A stretch of DNA of 64,000 nt from Psychrobacter immobilis (GCA_904846265.1 CAJHAA010000003.1:1-64000), one strand, 5' to 3'; counted from the first letter of the stretch, positions 42,893-53,605 are shown. Program-made: numbers and translations. The notes: generated by a model not told the origin, from the sequence alone.

Positions 42893-44239
42893 ATGAGTAT
42901 CAGTCAGGCCATCGAAAAAGTCGAAGCGCGTTACGCCCATCAACCTGAATTCGTTCAAGCGGTAAAAGAAGTTGCAATTACGATTGCGCCGTTATACGAC
43001 GCCCACCCAGAATATGATACTTTTAAAATATTTGAGCGCCTCGTTGAGCCTGACCGCGTTATTGCTTTTCGTATTAACTGGGAAAATGACCAAGGTGAAG
43101 TTCAGGTTAACCGCGGCTGGCGTGTCCAGTTCAGCAATGCCCTAGGTCCTTATAAAGGTGGCGTGAGATTTCATCCGACTGTCAACCAATCTGTTTTGAA
43201 GTTTTTAGGCTTTGAGCAAATATTCAAAAACGCTTTGACTGGATTGCCAATGGGCGGTGGTAAAGGTGGCTCTGATTTTGATCCCAAAGGCAAAACAGAC
43301 AGTGAAATCCGCCGTTTTTGCTATGCCTTTATGCGTGAACTACATCACTATGTGAATAAAGACATCGATGTGCCCGCTGGTGACATTGGCGTGGGTGGGC
43401 GTGAAGTCAGCTATATGTTTGCTATGTATAAGAATTTAACGCACGAATACGGCGGCGTTTTGACCGGTAAAGGCGTTGGCTTCGGTGGCAGTTTGATGCG
43501 TACTGAGGCGACAGGTTATGGCGCGGTGTATTTCTTAGAAAACATGCTTACGGCGCAAAATGACGATATCAAAGGTAAGAGAGTATTGGTTTCAGGTGCT
43601 GGTAACGTCTCATTACATGCTGCTGAAAAAGCCCATATGCTGGGTGGCATCGTCGTCACTGTGTCAGACTCACAAGGGACTTTGTATGATGAAGCGGGTC
43701 TGAATCAAGAAAAAATTGATTGGCTCAAGGCGCAAAAAGCAAAAAGCAAACCGTTGGCTGAGTACGTCGATGTTTATGGTGGAGAGTGGTTTACGCAGCA
43801 AAAGCCGTGGCAATTCAAAGGCGACATCGCAATTCCATCAGCGACGCAAAACGAAGTCAATGAAGAAGATGCCAAGCTCATGGTTGAAAATGGCATCACA
43901 TACGTTGTCGAAGGTGCCAACATGCCATTGACTGCTGAAGCCATTGATTATATTCGTTTGCACCGGGTGCATTATGCCCCAGGTAAAGCCGCCAACGCGG
44001 GCGGTGTAGCAGTCTCTGCGCTTGAGATGTCACAAAACTCAGTCCGTCAGTATAAGAGCTTTGAGCAAATCGACTTGCGCCTCAAAAATATCATGCGAAA
44101 TATCCATGACTGCGCAGCTGACGCCTCAGAACAGTATGGTCAAACAGATAATGGCTATATCAACTATATGGCTGGTGCAAATATCGTTGGCTTTAAACGA
44201 GTTGCCGATGCATTGGTCGCTTACGGTATTTTAAACTAA
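42893..44239 (+). CDS. gdhA: NADP-specific glutamate dehydrogenase
   Basis: 448 residues, the usual length of the hexameric GDH50 group. Motifs: YKGGVRFHPTVNQSVLKFLGFEQ, the substrate Lys in LPMGGGKGGSDFDP, GDIGVGGREVSYM, Rossmann GAGNVSLHAAE and GKAANAGGVAVSALEMSQN. It aminates 2-oxoglutarate to glutamate with NADPH and ammonia, the low-affinity ammonia assimilation route. The start ATG has AAGGAAAAG upstream. It neighbours the hut genes, which end in glutamate, but this may be coincidence. It is followed by its terminator. Confidence 0.97.
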   Translation: MSISQAIEKVEARYAHQPEFVQAVKEVAITIAPLYDAHPEYDTFKIFERLVEPDRVIAFRINWENDQGEVQVNRGWRVQFSNALGPYKGGVRFHPTVNQSVLKFLGFEQIFKNALTGLPMGGGKGGSDFDPKGKTDSEIRRFCYAFMRELHHYVNKDIDVPAGDIGVGGREVSYMFAMYKNLTHEYGGVLTGKGVGFGGSLMRTEATGYGAVYFLENMLTAQNDDIKGKRVLVSGAGNVSLHAAEKAHMLGGIVVTVSDSQGTLYDEAGLNQEKIDWLKAQKAKSKPLAEYVDVYGGEWFTQQKPWQFKGDIAIPSATQNEVNEEDAKLMVENGITYVVEGANMPLTAEAIDYIRLHRVHYAPGKAANAGGVAVSALEMSQNSVRQYKSFEQIDLRLKNIMRNIHDCAADASEQYGQTDNGYINYMAGANIVGFKRVADALVAYGILN

Positions 44240-44269
44240 GCACTTTTATCATAGCCACCTACTAACGAA

Positions 44270-44304
44270 TAACGCGTCTGTTTTAACGATAGGCGCGTTT
44301 TTTA
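44270..44304 (+). terminator. Terminator of gdhA
   Basis: AACGCGTC / GGCGCGTT around a 13-base loop with one mismatch, followed by TTTTTT. Confidence 0.7.
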
Positions 44305-44434
44305 TGAATTAACCCTACCGTGAATAGTCAAAGTGGTTTTTATGAAGTGATACGATTGACCTATTGATAATATGTGTTTTTTAAAAGATAATAATTTTAG
44401 AACACTCAATAAGATTAATTTTGTGGAGACCGTT

Positions 44435-45019
44435 ATGAGCAAGATTTTCAAGCCATTTTCGCTAACGACTTTGGGTACTCGTGCTGCAGTAGTAGTGGGT
44501 GCGGCTATGTTGACTACGACAATCTATGCATCTACACAGCAACCGCTAGCAAGTGAGGTGCAAGCCGCCAAAGCCAGTAGAATAAGCTTACAACAAGCAA
44601 TAAATATTGCGGCGAAAAAGTCATCTGGTCTATTGATGAGCGCCAGCTTTGATCACGATGATGATAAAGCGCAAGGCGGTGTGTATGAGATGGAATTTGT
44701 AACCAGTAGCCGAAACTATGAAATCAAAGTCGACGCCATGAATGGTAGAGTGATCAGTACGGATGTGGAACGATTAGACAGTGACGATCTGGTAGATTAT
44801 AAGGCGCTTAAACAAGCGAAGATTGATGTTAAACAAGCAATGAAAATTGCTGAAAAACAATCGGGCGGGCGTGTTATCGAGATTGAGTTTAAAAACGACC
44901 GAGATTATAGTGATCATGCGTCCTATTATGAAGCTGATATCCTCAAAGGTAATAGTATCGTTTGGCTAAATGTTGATGCCAATACTGGCAGTGTATTTAA
45001 CAATAAGTTTAAGAAATAG
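44435..45019 (+). CDS. Exported PepSY-domain protein
   Basis: 194 residues from ATG 44435, which has GGAG before it. A signal region (AVVVGAAMLTTTIYAST) is followed by two PepSY-like repeats: ISLQQAINIAAKKSSGLLMSASFDHDDD...YEIKVDAMNGRVIS and IDVKQAMKIAEKQSGGRVIEIEFKND...VWLNVDANTGSVF. PepSY domains often inhibit or chaperone proteases or sense peptides in the envelope. The acidic linker between the repeats is Asp-rich. It stands alone with an 8-bp repeat right after its stop and a bidirectional terminator after that. Confidence 0.9.
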   Translation: MSKIFKPFSLTTLGTRAAVVVGAAMLTTTIYASTQQPLASEVQAAKASRISLQQAINIAAKKSSGLLMSASFDHDDDKAQGGVYEMEFVTSSRNYEIKVDAMNGRVISTDVERLDSDDLVDYKALKQAKIDVKQAMKIAEKQSGGRVIEIEFKNDRDYSDHASYYEADILKGNSIVWLNVDANTGSVFNNKFKK

Positions 45020-45030
45020 CTAAGTAAGTT

Positions 45031-45070
45031 AGACAGATAGACAGATAGACAGATAGACAGATAGACAGAT
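45031..45070. repeat. 8-bp tandem repeat, five copies
   Basis: Five units of AGACAGAT start at 45031 every eight bases, decaying into AGATAGAT. It begins 11 bases after the PepSY stop codon. Confidence 0.95.
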
Positions 45071-45157
45071 AGATAGATATGATAGGTATCGCTAATAGTC
45101 GTTTTTCTTGCTACTTAGTTTTTTGAAAATGAGATAGTAAAGCCGTGCATTTATTAT

Positions 45158-45196
45158 TAAAAAAGCCCCAATCATTCAATGACTGGGGCTTTTTTA
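45158..45196. terminator. Bidirectional terminator, PepSY/hutI
   Basis: AAAAAAGCCCCA / TGGGGCTTTTTT with extra pairing of TCATT and AATGA, flanked by A and T runs. Ends both convergent units. Confidence 0.88.
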
Positions 45197-45219
45197 GTGT
45201 GAGTATTTAGATAAGTTCG

Positions 45220-46545
45220 CTATACCGTCTCACGCCACTTGCCTTGAACCATAATGCCGTTAATAGGGTTTAGTCCCATCTGATAAGCCAAATCCGCAGG
45301 GCGGGCGATATCCCATAAGACCAAATCTGCATCACAGCCAACTTCTATTTTACCTTTATTAGATAGCCCTAGCGCTTTTGCAGCGTTAACAGTTGCCCCT
45401 GCCAGTACCTCTTCAGTCGTTAAGTAAAATAGCGTACAGCCCATGTTCATCGCAAGCAATAATGAGGTAAGTGGTGAAGTGCCAGGATTACAGTCAGTAG
45501 AAATAGCCATAGGTACTTGGTGTCTACGTAATGCCTCAATGGGTGGCAATTTGGTATCACGTAAGGTATAAAATGCGCCGGGCAACAGAACTGCAACGGT
45601 ATCACTGGCCGCCATTTTTTTGATGTCGTCTGCTGATAAATGCTCTAAATGGTCGCTTGATAACCCTTTGTATTCAGCAACCAAGGCGCTGCCACCTATA
45701 TCAGATAACTGCTCAGAGTGCAGTTTGACTGGTAGGTTTAATGAGCGTGCCACCTCAAAAACGCGTCTGATTTGCTCAGTACTAAAGGCGATATTTTCAC
45801 AAAAGCCATCGACCGCATCGACTAAGCCTTCTGAATGCAAGATCAGTAGCCACTCGCACACTTGCTCGATATAGTCATCCGAGCGGTCCTGCATGTGAGA
45901 CTTGTATTCGGGTGGCAAGGCATGCGCTGCTAGATAAGTGGTGCTCACATGGATATTGTGCTTGTCACCAAGTTGGCGAGCAACCGTGAGCATTTTGCGT
46001 TCCGTATCTAAATCTAAGCCGTAGCCCGATTTGATTTCGATACTGGTGACGCCTTCTTTCATCAGTGCAAGCAACCGTTTTTCACTTTGTGCAAATAGCG
46101 ATTCAATATTGGCAGCGCGGGTGGCAGTGACAGTTGAGACAATGCCGCCACCTTGTGCCGCAATGTCTTGATAACTAGCGCCAGTCAAACGTGCCTCGAA
46201 CTCGTTACTGCGATTGCCACCATAGACGATATGAGTGTGACAGTCGATAAGTCCGGGAGTTATCCAGCCGCCATGAGCATTTTTTATTTGCCCTGCTGAG
46301 TAATGCGACAGGTGCGCAGTTATTTTTTTATTAGAGCCAATCCACGCAATTTTGTCATCAATAATACCGATGGCAGCATCTTCCAGTTGCCCATAAGGCA
46401 CATGGTCACTGCCATTAAAACCGTAATGGGCGGAAAACGTTGCAAGATTGACATTGGTAATGATGTGGTCAAACGATGTCAGGATGTCTTTATCCTCTGT
46501 AGTATTGATAGATTTGTCGAGTATCTGTGCGCTAGAGTTGTTCAT
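45220..46545 (-). CDS. hutI: Imidazolonepropionase
   Basis: 441 residues, amidohydrolase-superfamily. The metal site starts at [10 protein letters not shown] (H-x-H), then [24 protein letters not shown], and STDCNPGTS near the C-terminus. It hydrolyses 4-imidazolone-5-propionate to N-formimino-L-glutamate, the third step of histidine breakdown. The 30-residue N-terminal tail before the conserved ITNVNLATF is longer than usual. GGAG before the ATG. It is the last gene of the leftward hut operon, 59 bases after hutG. Confidence 0.96.
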   Translation of the reverse strand: MNNSSAQILDKSINTTEDKDILTSFDHIITNVNLATFSAHYGFNGSDHVPYGQLEDAAIGIIDDKIAWIGSNKKITAHLSHYSAGQIKNAHGGWITPGLIDCHTHIVYGGNRSNEFEARLTGASYQDIAAQGGGIVSTVTATRAANIESLFAQSEKRLLALMKEGVTSIEIKSGYGLDLDTERKMLTVARQLGDKHNIHVSTTYLAAHALPPEYKSHMQDRSDDYIEQVCEWLLILHSEGLVDAVDGFCENIAFSTEQIRRVFEVARSLNLPVKLHSEQLSDIGGSALVAEYKGLSSDHLEHLSADDIKKMAASDTVAVLLPGAFYTLRDTKLPPIEALRRHQVPMAISTDCNPGTSPLTSLLLAMNMGCTLFYLTTEEVLAGATVNAAKALGLSNKGKIEVGCDADLVLWDIARPADLAYQMGLNPINGIMVQGKWRETV

Positions 46546-46604
46546 AATAAGCTCCTGCTTAATACTGATAGTCAGGTGAATATATAAAATTCATCTTTAA
46601 AGTT

Positions 46605-47657
46605 TTATTCATAAGTCTTTATTTGTAGAGTCAGTAAATGCTGCTCTATAATAGTCGCTAATAGTCTTGCCGCAACTTTGCAGCTACGCGCATCAATATC
46701 AAAGGTGGGATTAATCTCGGCAATGTCGGCCATTTTTACTTTACCAGTAGCCATAATGGTTGTTACCATGCACTCAACAAACCCAAGCTCAATGCCATAA
46801 GCCGCTGGGGCACTCACACCGGGCACAACACTGGCAGGCAAGCAGTCCATATCAATGGTCAGATAAACCACCTCAACTTGATTGATAAAGCTTATAACCT
46901 GATCGGCAAGTATCTGCCAAGGCTGATAATGGCAGTCTTCATCACTGATGATATGCACGCCCAATTGCTCAGCACGATCAAACAGCGCCGCCGTGTTAGA
47001 GAACCGACTGACGCCAATACAGCAATAGTTAAATGGCTGACCATGTGCGTCAAGATGCTCGGAAATTTGGCGAAACGGTGTACCAGAAGTCGCCACATCA
47101 GATTGACGAATATCAAGATGGGCGTCAAAATTAATGATGCCGATGGTAGGCGGGGCATTTGCTTCGCTTGTATTTTCTAATGCCTGCCATAGTCCCAAAA
47201 AACTACCATAAGCGATGGCATGACCACCACCAAGTCCAATGGGCAAGCCGCCTTGTTTGACGATAGCGCTCACCTTATCCGCATATTCGAGCTGAGCTTG
47301 CTCAAGAGTGTGCGCAGCAAAGTCATCATCGTCATGACAATAGATATCGCCTGCATCACCTAGCAATGTTGCCAGTTGATTGTCATAGCGTGTCTGCAAC
47401 GACGCAATCACTGGCAGCGTCGCAAACGCTCGGCGAATCAGCGGCGGGGCAGCTCGCGCACCCACGCGGCCTTGATTGCGCCTAACCCCTTGATCACATG
47501 CAAAGCCGATTAGCCCAATATTTTGATCCTCGTAAGGCTGGGCGAGCTGATACCAGTAGCGGGCACGTGCCGTCTCAAATGGCTCTGCACGGCCAGTCCA
47601 CAGCATCATGTCAGCCGCTGTGTGACTCACGGTTGTGCTAATTTTCGTAATGGCCAT
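46605..47657 (-). CDS. hutG: Formimidoylglutamase
   Basis: 350 residues, arginase/ureohydrolase fold. Manganese-site motifs: LGGGHAIAYG, NFDAHLDIR and TIDMDCLPASVVPGVSAP. The third residue after GGGH is Ala where Glu or Ser is common, a small variation. It converts N-formimino-glutamate to glutamate and formamide in a single step, the short branch of the pathway (as in Bacillus and Klebsiella). AAGGGAATGAGCA precedes the ATG. It lies 27 bases after hutH. Confidence 0.95.
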   Translation of the reverse strand: MAITKISTTVSHTAADMMLWTGRAEPFETARARYWYQLAQPYEDQNIGLIGFACDQGVRRNQGRVGARAAPPLIRRAFATLPVIASLQTRYDNQLATLLGDAGDIYCHDDDDFAAHTLEQAQLEYADKVSAIVKQGGLPIGLGGGHAIAYGSFLGLWQALENTSEANAPPTIGIINFDAHLDIRQSDVATSGTPFRQISEHLDAHGQPFNYCCIGVSRFSNTAALFDRAEQLGVHIISDEDCHYQPWQILADQVISFINQVEVVYLTIDMDCLPASVVPGVSAPAAYGIELGFVECMVTTIMATGKVKMADIAEINPTFDIDARSCKVAARLLATIIEQHLLTLQIKTYE

Positions 47658-47684
47658 TGCTCATTCCCTTCTATTATCTAACGC

Positions 47685-49247
47685 TTATTTAGACTCGTAC
47701 CAGTTGCTACGTAATGACTGCCAGTGCTCAGCAAGCGTACCGTCTAATACCAATTGCTTGGCCGCTTCGATATCAGGCGCTAGGTAGCGGTCTTTATCAT
47801 AGAAAGTCACTTTCTCGCGCAGTTTCTGATGCGCCACAGTCAACGGCTCTGATGTCTCTAATCCGCGATGAAAATCAATCCCTTGACCGGCAGCCAATAG
47901 CTCAATACCGATAATGGTGGCAGTATTTTGCGCCATCTCGTATAAGCGGCGTGCGCAATAGGTCGCCATGGAGACATGATCTTCTTGGTTGGCAGAGGTT
48001 GGGATGCTATCGACGCTACCCGGATGGGCGATAGATTTGTTTTCTGAAGCCAGTGCCGCTGCTGTCACATGGGCGATCATAAAGCCTGAGTTGACCCCAG
48101 CGTTATCAACCAAGAATGGCGGCAGACCACCTGACAGCGTCGCATCGATAAGTAAGGCCACACGGCGCTCAGACATAGAACCAATCTCGGCAATTGCCAA
48201 GGCTAAAATATCAGCGGCAAAAGCGACTGGCTCAGCATGGAAGTTACCACCTGATATAGCCACTGGGCCATCTTCGTTATTAAAAATTAGCGGATTGTCA
48301 GTGACGGCATTGGATTCGATTAGTAGCGTTTTACCTGCTTGATTGATGATATCAAGACAGGCACCCATGACTTGCGGCTGACAACGCAAGCAGTAAGGGT
48401 CTTGAACTCTATCGTCTTGCTCGCCATCATGTGAGGCACGAATGGCACTGCCTTTGATCAGTTGACGATGTGCTTTGGCGATTTCAATTTGACCATGATG
48501 GCCACGTACTTCGTGAATACGCGCATCAAATGGTGAGTCCGATCCTTTGGCAGCATCAATCGACAGTGAGCCGACGATGGTGGCGGTCTCAAGCAAATCA
48601 CGCGCTAAGAAATAACCCCGTAATGCTAGCGCGGTTGAAACTTGCGTACCATTGATAAGCGCGAGGCCTTCTTTGGCTGCTAGGGTAATTGGCTCAAGTC
48701 CATGTTGAGCTAGAGCTTCTGCTGCAGGCACTTTTTCGCCAGCGACAAACACGTCACCTTCACCCATCATTGCAAGTGTCATGTGTGATAAAGGCGCTAA
48801 ATCACCAGAAGCACCAACAGACCCTTTTGCCGGAATATTTGGCGTGATTTGATTATTGATTAAGGCCAGTAGACTATCTACTACCTCGCGACGCACACCA
48901 GAGACACCTTGAGCCAAACTGGCAACTTTCATCACCATAATCAGTCGCACGACGCTGTCTGGTAACGCTCCACCAGTACCCACTGAGTGAGAAACGATCA
49001 AATTGCGCTGAAGTAGCTCAAGCTGATCATCACTGATACGCGTCTTTGCTAACAAGCCAAAACCAGTATTGATTCCATAAGCGCTTTTGTCTCGAGCAAT
49101 AATCGTACGCACATCTTCGTGTGAGGCATCGATAGCTTTATAAGCACTCTCAGGTAATGTCAATATGACAGGTTGCTCATAGATATCACGTAGCATCTTA
49201 AAGCTAAGCTGGCGAGGGTGTAGCGTTAATTTTTTGATATCGTTCAT
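47685..49247 (-). CDS. hutH: Histidine ammonia-lyase
   Basis: 520 residues. The MIO cofactor forms from Ala-Ser-Gly in [16 protein letters not shown] (near residue 145). The YGINTGFG motif and [16 protein letters not shown] block are also present. It deaminates histidine to urocanate, the entry step. The start ATG has AGGATC before it. The order in the operon is hutU, transporter, hutH, hutG, hutI, all reading left. No frameshift or missing motif seen. Confidence 0.97.
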   Translation of the reverse strand: MNDIKKLTLHPRQLSFKMLRDIYEQPVILTLPESAYKAIDASHEDVRTIIARDKSAYGINTGFGLLAKTRISDDQLELLQRNLIVSHSVGTGGALPDSVVRLIMVMKVASLAQGVSGVRREVVDSLLALINNQITPNIPAKGSVGASGDLAPLSHMTLAMMGEGDVFVAGEKVPAAEALAQHGLEPITLAAKEGLALINGTQVSTALALRGYFLARDLLETATIVGSLSIDAAKGSDSPFDARIHEVRGHHGQIEIAKAHRQLIKGSAIRASHDGEQDDRVQDPYCLRCQPQVMGACLDIINQAGKTLLIESNAVTDNPLIFNNEDGPVAISGGNFHAEPVAFAADILALAIAEIGSMSERRVALLIDATLSGGLPPFLVDNAGVNSGFMIAHVTAAALASENKSIAHPGSVDSIPTSANQEDHVSMATYCARRLYEMAQNTATIIGIELLAAGQGIDFHRGLETSEPLTVAHQKLREKVTFYDKDRYLAPDIEAAKQLVLDGTLAEHWQSLRSNWYESK

Positions 49248-49366
49248 AGGGTGATCCTAGTATTGTAAGACATATGGGTTATATTATTTTTGATTCATGT
49301 CTTTGTTGAAATGACGTTTTTTAAATGTTTTTAGTTAACATAATACTTGTTATTAAATTTGTTTTT

Positions 49367-50728
49367 TTAGCCAATCCAGTTGAAGTACATGGCTAGATGT
49401 CCGAATGCCGCAGCCAATAAAATACTGAGTACCACACGCTCAAACCAGATAATGACCATTTTGCCGACAGATAATGGTATTTCAGTGGCAAGCACACAAG
49501 GAATCATGGCAGAGAAAAACAACACGCTGCTAATAGAGATGACTCCTGCAACATAGCGAGTCAGTATATCAGCCTCACTGAGGAGCAGTGCTGGCAAGAA
49601 CATTTCAGCCAATCCCGCTGACATACCTTTGGCGGCAACCAGAGGCTCTGGTAAGCCGCTAAGCCATGTAAATGGATAAAGAAGCAAGCCTAAAGCATCG
49701 AATACAGGCGTATACTTTGCTAATATCAATCCTGTCAAGCCAACCGCGATGATAGAAGGCACAATCGCCGCTGCCATTGTCAGCCCATCGCGAAAGTTAG
49801 ACCATAAGATTTGTTTTAGGTCAGTGGCACGGCGCGAAGTGGACAAACCCAAATCAAATGCTGCCGCCAAACGTGTACCACCTTTATGGTCTAAAGCGGG
49901 ACGTTCAACGCTATCATCAACAAGGCTAATGGGTGGAATACGAGCAGTAATCGCAGTGACGATAAAGGTAATCACTAGCGTAGACCAAAAGAATAAATTC
50001 CAAAACTCCATCAGACCAAGCGTTTTGGCAACAATGACCATAAATGCCGCTGATACGGTCGAAAATCCAGTCGCAATGATAATGGCTTCGCGCGCTGAAT
50101 ATTGCTTTTGCAAATACACGCGATTAGTAATGAGCAGCCCGATAGAGTAGCTACCAACAAAGGATGCGACGGCATCAATCGCTGATGAACCTGGGGTTTT
50201 CCAGATAGGTTTCATGATCGGCTGCATGAGCACACCGACCATCTCGAGCAAACCAAAACCCACCAAAAATGCTAAAATTAATGCCCCAAGCGGTACAATC
50301 ATACCAACTGGTAATGCCAGTTTTTCAAACAGAAACGGCAGCATGTCCTTTTCCATCATAAAGGCAGGCGCTACGTCAGCAACATACATCACTGCCAGTA
50401 TCAGACCAATGATTTTAAAAACAGTCATGATTATATGGGTAATGTTTTTACGCCATGAGCCGTCTATAAATGGCTTGCTTACCCCAAAGATCATCAGTAA
50501 AAACAATAACGTCACAGACAATGTATGCTGCTGAGTGACCAGATAAGTTGCCCCATGATCGAACAAAATCGTGCTTTTCTCACCAATGGTAAATGGCACA
50601 AAAAACATGACCAAACCGATAGCACTAAAGATTATCAGTTGCAGTAACGCTATAGGTTTAGACAGTAGTGCTTCAGTTGGTGTCGCTGCTGCATCCTTGA
50701 GATTTAGTGTCGTATTTTGCTCAATCAT
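49367..50728 (-). CDS. YjiH-family membrane transporter in the hut operon
   Basis: 453 residues with about nine to eleven membrane helices (for example LLQLIIFSAIGLVMFFVPFTIG). It carries a nucleoside-recognition 'gate'-type core (GSSAIDAVASFVGSYSIGLLITNRVYLQKQYSAREAIIIATGFSTVS). YjiH-type proteins are uncharacterised permeases. Sitting between hutH and hutU, where a histidine or urocanate transporter (HutT/HutM) is expected, it is a candidate uptake carrier for histidine or urocanate. AGGAGG precedes the ATG perfectly. 119 bases separate it from hutH. Confidence 0.9.
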   Translation of the reverse strand: MIEQNTTLNLKDAAATPTEALLSKPIALLQLIIFSAIGLVMFFVPFTIGEKSTILFDHGATYLVTQQHTLSVTLLFLLMIFGVSKPFIDGSWRKNITHIIMTVFKIIGLILAVMYVADVAPAFMMEKDMLPFLFEKLALPVGMIVPLGALILAFLVGFGLLEMVGVLMQPIMKPIWKTPGSSAIDAVASFVGSYSIGLLITNRVYLQKQYSAREAIIIATGFSTVSAAFMVIVAKTLGLMEFWNLFFWSTLVITFIVTAITARIPPISLVDDSVERPALDHKGGTRLAAAFDLGLSTSRRATDLKQILWSNFRDGLTMAAAIVPSIIAVGLTGLILAKYTPVFDALGLLLYPFTWLSGLPEPLVAAKGMSAGLAEMFLPALLLSEADILTRYVAGVISISSVLFFSAMIPCVLATEIPLSVGKMVIIWFERVVLSILLAAAFGHLAMYFNWIG

Positions 50729-50798
50729 ATTATCCTCCTTGATAAAATGTCGATGATATCCTTATGTCAAGTAATCACTTATAAGGATAAATGGTATG

Positions 50799-52502
50799 CT
50801 ACTTAACCATCGGCAGATTTAGACCATAATCTTTCGCTGTTTTGATCGCTAGCTCATAGCCTGCATCGGCATGACGCATAACCCCTGAGCCGCAATCATT
50901 GACTAGCACTCGTGCCAAGCGTTTGGCAGCGGCATCAGTGCCATCTGCGACGATGACCATACCTGAGTGCTGCGAGTAGCCCATGCCAACGCCGCCGCCA
51001 TGATGCAATGACACCCAAGTGGCACCACCTGCCACGTTGAGCATACCATTCAATAATGCCCAATCAGATACCGCATCTGAGCCGTCTTTCATGCTTTCTG
51101 TTTCGCGATTTGGACTAGCCACTGAGCCTGTGTCCAAGTGGTCGCGGCCGATGACAATAGGGCCTTTTAGCTCGCCGTTTTTGACCATTTCATTAAAGGC
51201 CAAACCTGCTTTGTCACGTTCACCCAATCCTAACCAGCAGATACGGGCAGGCAAACCCTGAAACTGAATACGCTCTTTTGCCATATCAAGCCAGCGATGA
51301 ATATGTTGATTTTCAGGGAACAGCTCTTTGATTTTTTGATCGGTTTTGTAGATGTCTTCTGGATCGCCTGATAATGCGACCCAGCGAAATGGGCCTTTAC
51401 CTTGGCAGAACAGCGGACGAATATAAGCGGGGACAAAACCTGGGAAATTAAAGGCATCTTTAACGCCTTCATCAAAAGCCACTTGACGAATGTTATTGCC
51501 ATAATCGGTCGTTGGAATGTCCATCGCTTGTAGATCTAGCATCGCCTGTACGTGTACGGCACAAGACTGAGCGGCTGCTTTGGTGAGTGCTGAATGTTGC
51601 TCTGAATCCTCTTGCGCAGCTTTCCATGCTTCTACTGTCCAGCCAACTGGCAAGTAACCATTGATCAAGTCATGTGCTGAGGTTTGGTCAGTGACCAAAT
51701 CAGGCTTCATGCCACCATCGTGCGCACGCTTGACCATTTCAGGTAGGATATCTGCGGCATTACCAAGTAGGGCAATAGAGACCGCTTCACCTGCGTCGGT
51801 ATGCTGTTTGATCAATTCATAAGCATGGTCGAGATCATCGGCTTGCTTATCGACATAACCAGTACGCAAGCGGAAATCGATACTAGATTGCTGACACTCG
51901 ATGTTCAGTGAGGTTGCACCTGCAAAAGTCGCGGCTAATGGCTGCGCACCGCCCATGCCGCCAAGACCCGCGGTCAAAATCCAACGTCCCGCCCAGCTAC
52001 CGTCATAATGCTGACGACCTGCTTCTACAAAGGTCTCGTAAGTACCTTGCACGATGCCTTGGGTGCCAATATAAATCCAGCTACCAGCCGTCATTTGACC
52101 ATACATCATCAAGTCTTTGCGATCGAGCTCGTTAAAGTGCTGCCACGTCGCCCAGCGCGGCACAAGGTTAGAGTTTGCAATCAAAACACGCGGTGCATTT
52201 TCGTGCGTTTGAAACACGCCAACTGGCTTGCCTGATTGCACGAGCAACGTCTCATCGTCTTCCAATTCTTTTAATGAGGCTAGGATTTGATCATAGCTTT
52301 CCCAATTGCGGGCTGCGCGTCCGATACCACCGTAGACGACTAGGCTTTTAGGATTTTCGGCCACATCAGGATGCAAATTGTTTTGCAGCATACGATAAGG
52401 GGCTTCGGTCAGCCAGCTTTTGCAATGTAGAGTACTGCCAGTGGGCGCGGCGATTTCGCGGCTCTCATCACGGCGAGTAGGTTTGTTGCTATTAGTAGTC
52501 AT
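50799..52502 (-). CDS. hutU: Urocanate hydratase
   Basis: 567 residues from ATG 52502 (AAGGATTTGACC upstream; the longer frame from 52541 has none). Motifs: [37 protein letters not shown], the NAD-binding [15 protein letters not shown], and [18 protein letters not shown]. It hydrates urocanate to 4-imidazolone-5-propionate, the second step of the pathway, with tightly bound NAD+ as electrophile. It is the first gene of the leftward operon and diverges from hutC across a 305-base region with a HutC-like palindrome. Confidence 0.97.
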   Translation of the reverse strand: MTTNSNKPTRRDESREIAAPTGSTLHCKSWLTEAPYRMLQNNLHPDVAENPKSLVVYGGIGRAARNWESYDQILASLKELEDDETLLVQSGKPVGVFQTHENAPRVLIANSNLVPRWATWQHFNELDRKDLMMYGQMTAGSWIYIGTQGIVQGTYETFVEAGRQHYDGSWAGRWILTAGLGGMGGAQPLAATFAGATSLNIECQQSSIDFRLRTGYVDKQADDLDHAYELIKQHTDAGEAVSIALLGNAADILPEMVKRAHDGGMKPDLVTDQTSAHDLINGYLPVGWTVEAWKAAQEDSEQHSALTKAAAQSCAVHVQAMLDLQAMDIPTTDYGNNIRQVAFDEGVKDAFNFPGFVPAYIRPLFCQGKGPFRWVALSGDPEDIYKTDQKIKELFPENQHIHRWLDMAKERIQFQGLPARICWLGLGERDKAGLAFNEMVKNGELKGPIVIGRDHLDTGSVASPNRETESMKDGSDAVSDWALLNGMLNVAGGATWVSLHHGGGVGMGYSQHSGMVIVADGTDAAAKRLARVLVNDCGSGVMRHADAGYELAIKTAKDYGLNLPMVK

Positions 52503-52807
52503 GGTCAAATCCTTATGAAATCTTTTGAGGCGATTGGGCAATTAAAGTAAGTGCTTTACAGTCAGTCTATAAATTCAGCGAAATATCGATTAGATGACGC
52601 AGATTTTTTAGCACTGTCGTAAAGTTGTATATACAAATTATCAAAGATACTTTTTTCATGCAAGCAATTTTTTATAAATGACTCAATTATTTTTGTGAGG
52701 GTTTTGGTAGATAGATAAATGTCACAGTGTTTTGCCAAGGTTCATGACGTTATCTCGTGATATTATGGCACTACTATTATTGGTAAAACTAACGGTTAAA
52801 CACGGAC
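52503..52807. other. Divergent hutU/hutC control region
   Basis: About 305 bases between the divergent genes. It holds the TTGTATATACAA palindrome at 52625-52636 and AT-rich DNA on either side. TATTAT at 52761-52766 is a candidate -10 for hutC but lacks a well-spaced -35. Confidence 0.5.
52625..52636. promoter_or_regulatory. Candidate HutC operator
   Basis: TTGTATATACAA is a perfect 12-bp palindrome containing TGTA-N2-TACA, the core reported for HutC binding in Pseudomonas. It lies 122 bases upstream of the hutU start and about 170 bases upstream of hutC. Urocanate would be the expected inducer. Confidence 0.7.
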
Positions 52808-53605
52808 ATGACAAAGACGATTCCGGCATATCAGCGGATTAAAAATGCCATATTAGACAATATTCACTCGGGTAAATGGCAGGCGGGCAATGCAATTTCT
52901 ACAGAAATGGCGTTGGCAAAAGAGTTTGGCGTATCGCGTATGACGGTCAATCGCGCGCTCAAAGAGTTGAGCGAAGAGCGAGTGCTAGAGCGCCGGCAAG
53001 GATCGGGGACGTTTGTCGCCCAGCAGCAGTTCAATCACACTTTTGTAGAAGTGCGCAATATTGCGCAGGATTTAAAATCTGCCAACCGCGATTATCAGGC
53101 GCAAGTGGTGAGTAAACGCATACTTACGGCTGCGATGTTGGATGATGAATTGCGGCGTAAATTTGATATTAATAAAGTAGCTGTGTCTTCTAATACAAGC
53201 GCTAGTACAAACGCTGATACAACCGTAATGGATGACAGTACTGGCGCAGATAGTAGTAGCGACGTTGCTGTTTTATACGAGGTAAAAATCATTCACTTTG
53301 CGGATGGTCAGCCCATACAGTTCGAAGAGCGCTGGGTGGATGCGCAAAAGGTGCCAGAATTTATTGAGCAGGATTTTAGTGTGGTCAATACCAGTGATTA
53401 TCTCATTGCCAAAAGTCCACTAGAGCGCGGCAGCTATACCATTCGTGCACTAGCGGCACCAGATGAGATTGCTGCGCTACTGCAAATCGCACCGCAGTCG
53501 CCGACATTGGTATTGCGTCGTCAGACGTATTCAGCAGGTCGAGTATTGACCTTTGTGAAGATGTGGCATGCAGGCGATCGCTATCAATTCTCCGGTGAAT
53601 TATAA
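52808..53605 (+). CDS. hutC: GntR-family histidine utilisation repressor
   Basis: 265 residues. GntR winged helix at the N-terminus (IPAYQRIKNAILDNIHSGKW, ALAKEFGVSRMTVNRALKELSEERVLERRQGSGTFVA), then a UTRA ligand domain. The UTRA part is interrupted by a low-complexity Ser/Thr/Asp insert of about 35 residues (SSNTSASTNADTT and onward), making it longer than typical HutC (~240). It should repress hutU and itself until urocanate binds. It faces the hut operon, and an amino-acid ABC transporter follows downstream on the same strand. Confidence 0.93.
   Translation: MTKTIPAYQRIKNAILDNIHSGKWQAGNAISTEMALAKEFGVSRMTVNRALKELSEERVLERRQGSGTFVAQQQFNHTFVEVRNIAQDLKSANRDYQAQVVSKRILTAAMLDDELRRKFDINKVAVSSNTSASTNADTTVMDDSTGADSSSDVAVLYEVKIIHFADGQPIQFEERWVDAQKVPEFIEQDFSVVNTSDYLIAKSPLERGSYTIRALAAPDEIAALLQIAPQSPTLVLRRQTYSAGRVLTFVKMWHAGDRYQFSGEL

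Noticed and set aside
45031-45080. AGACAGAT array considered as CRISPR-like
   Set aside because: Units are contiguous without spacers, so it is a simple tandem repeat.
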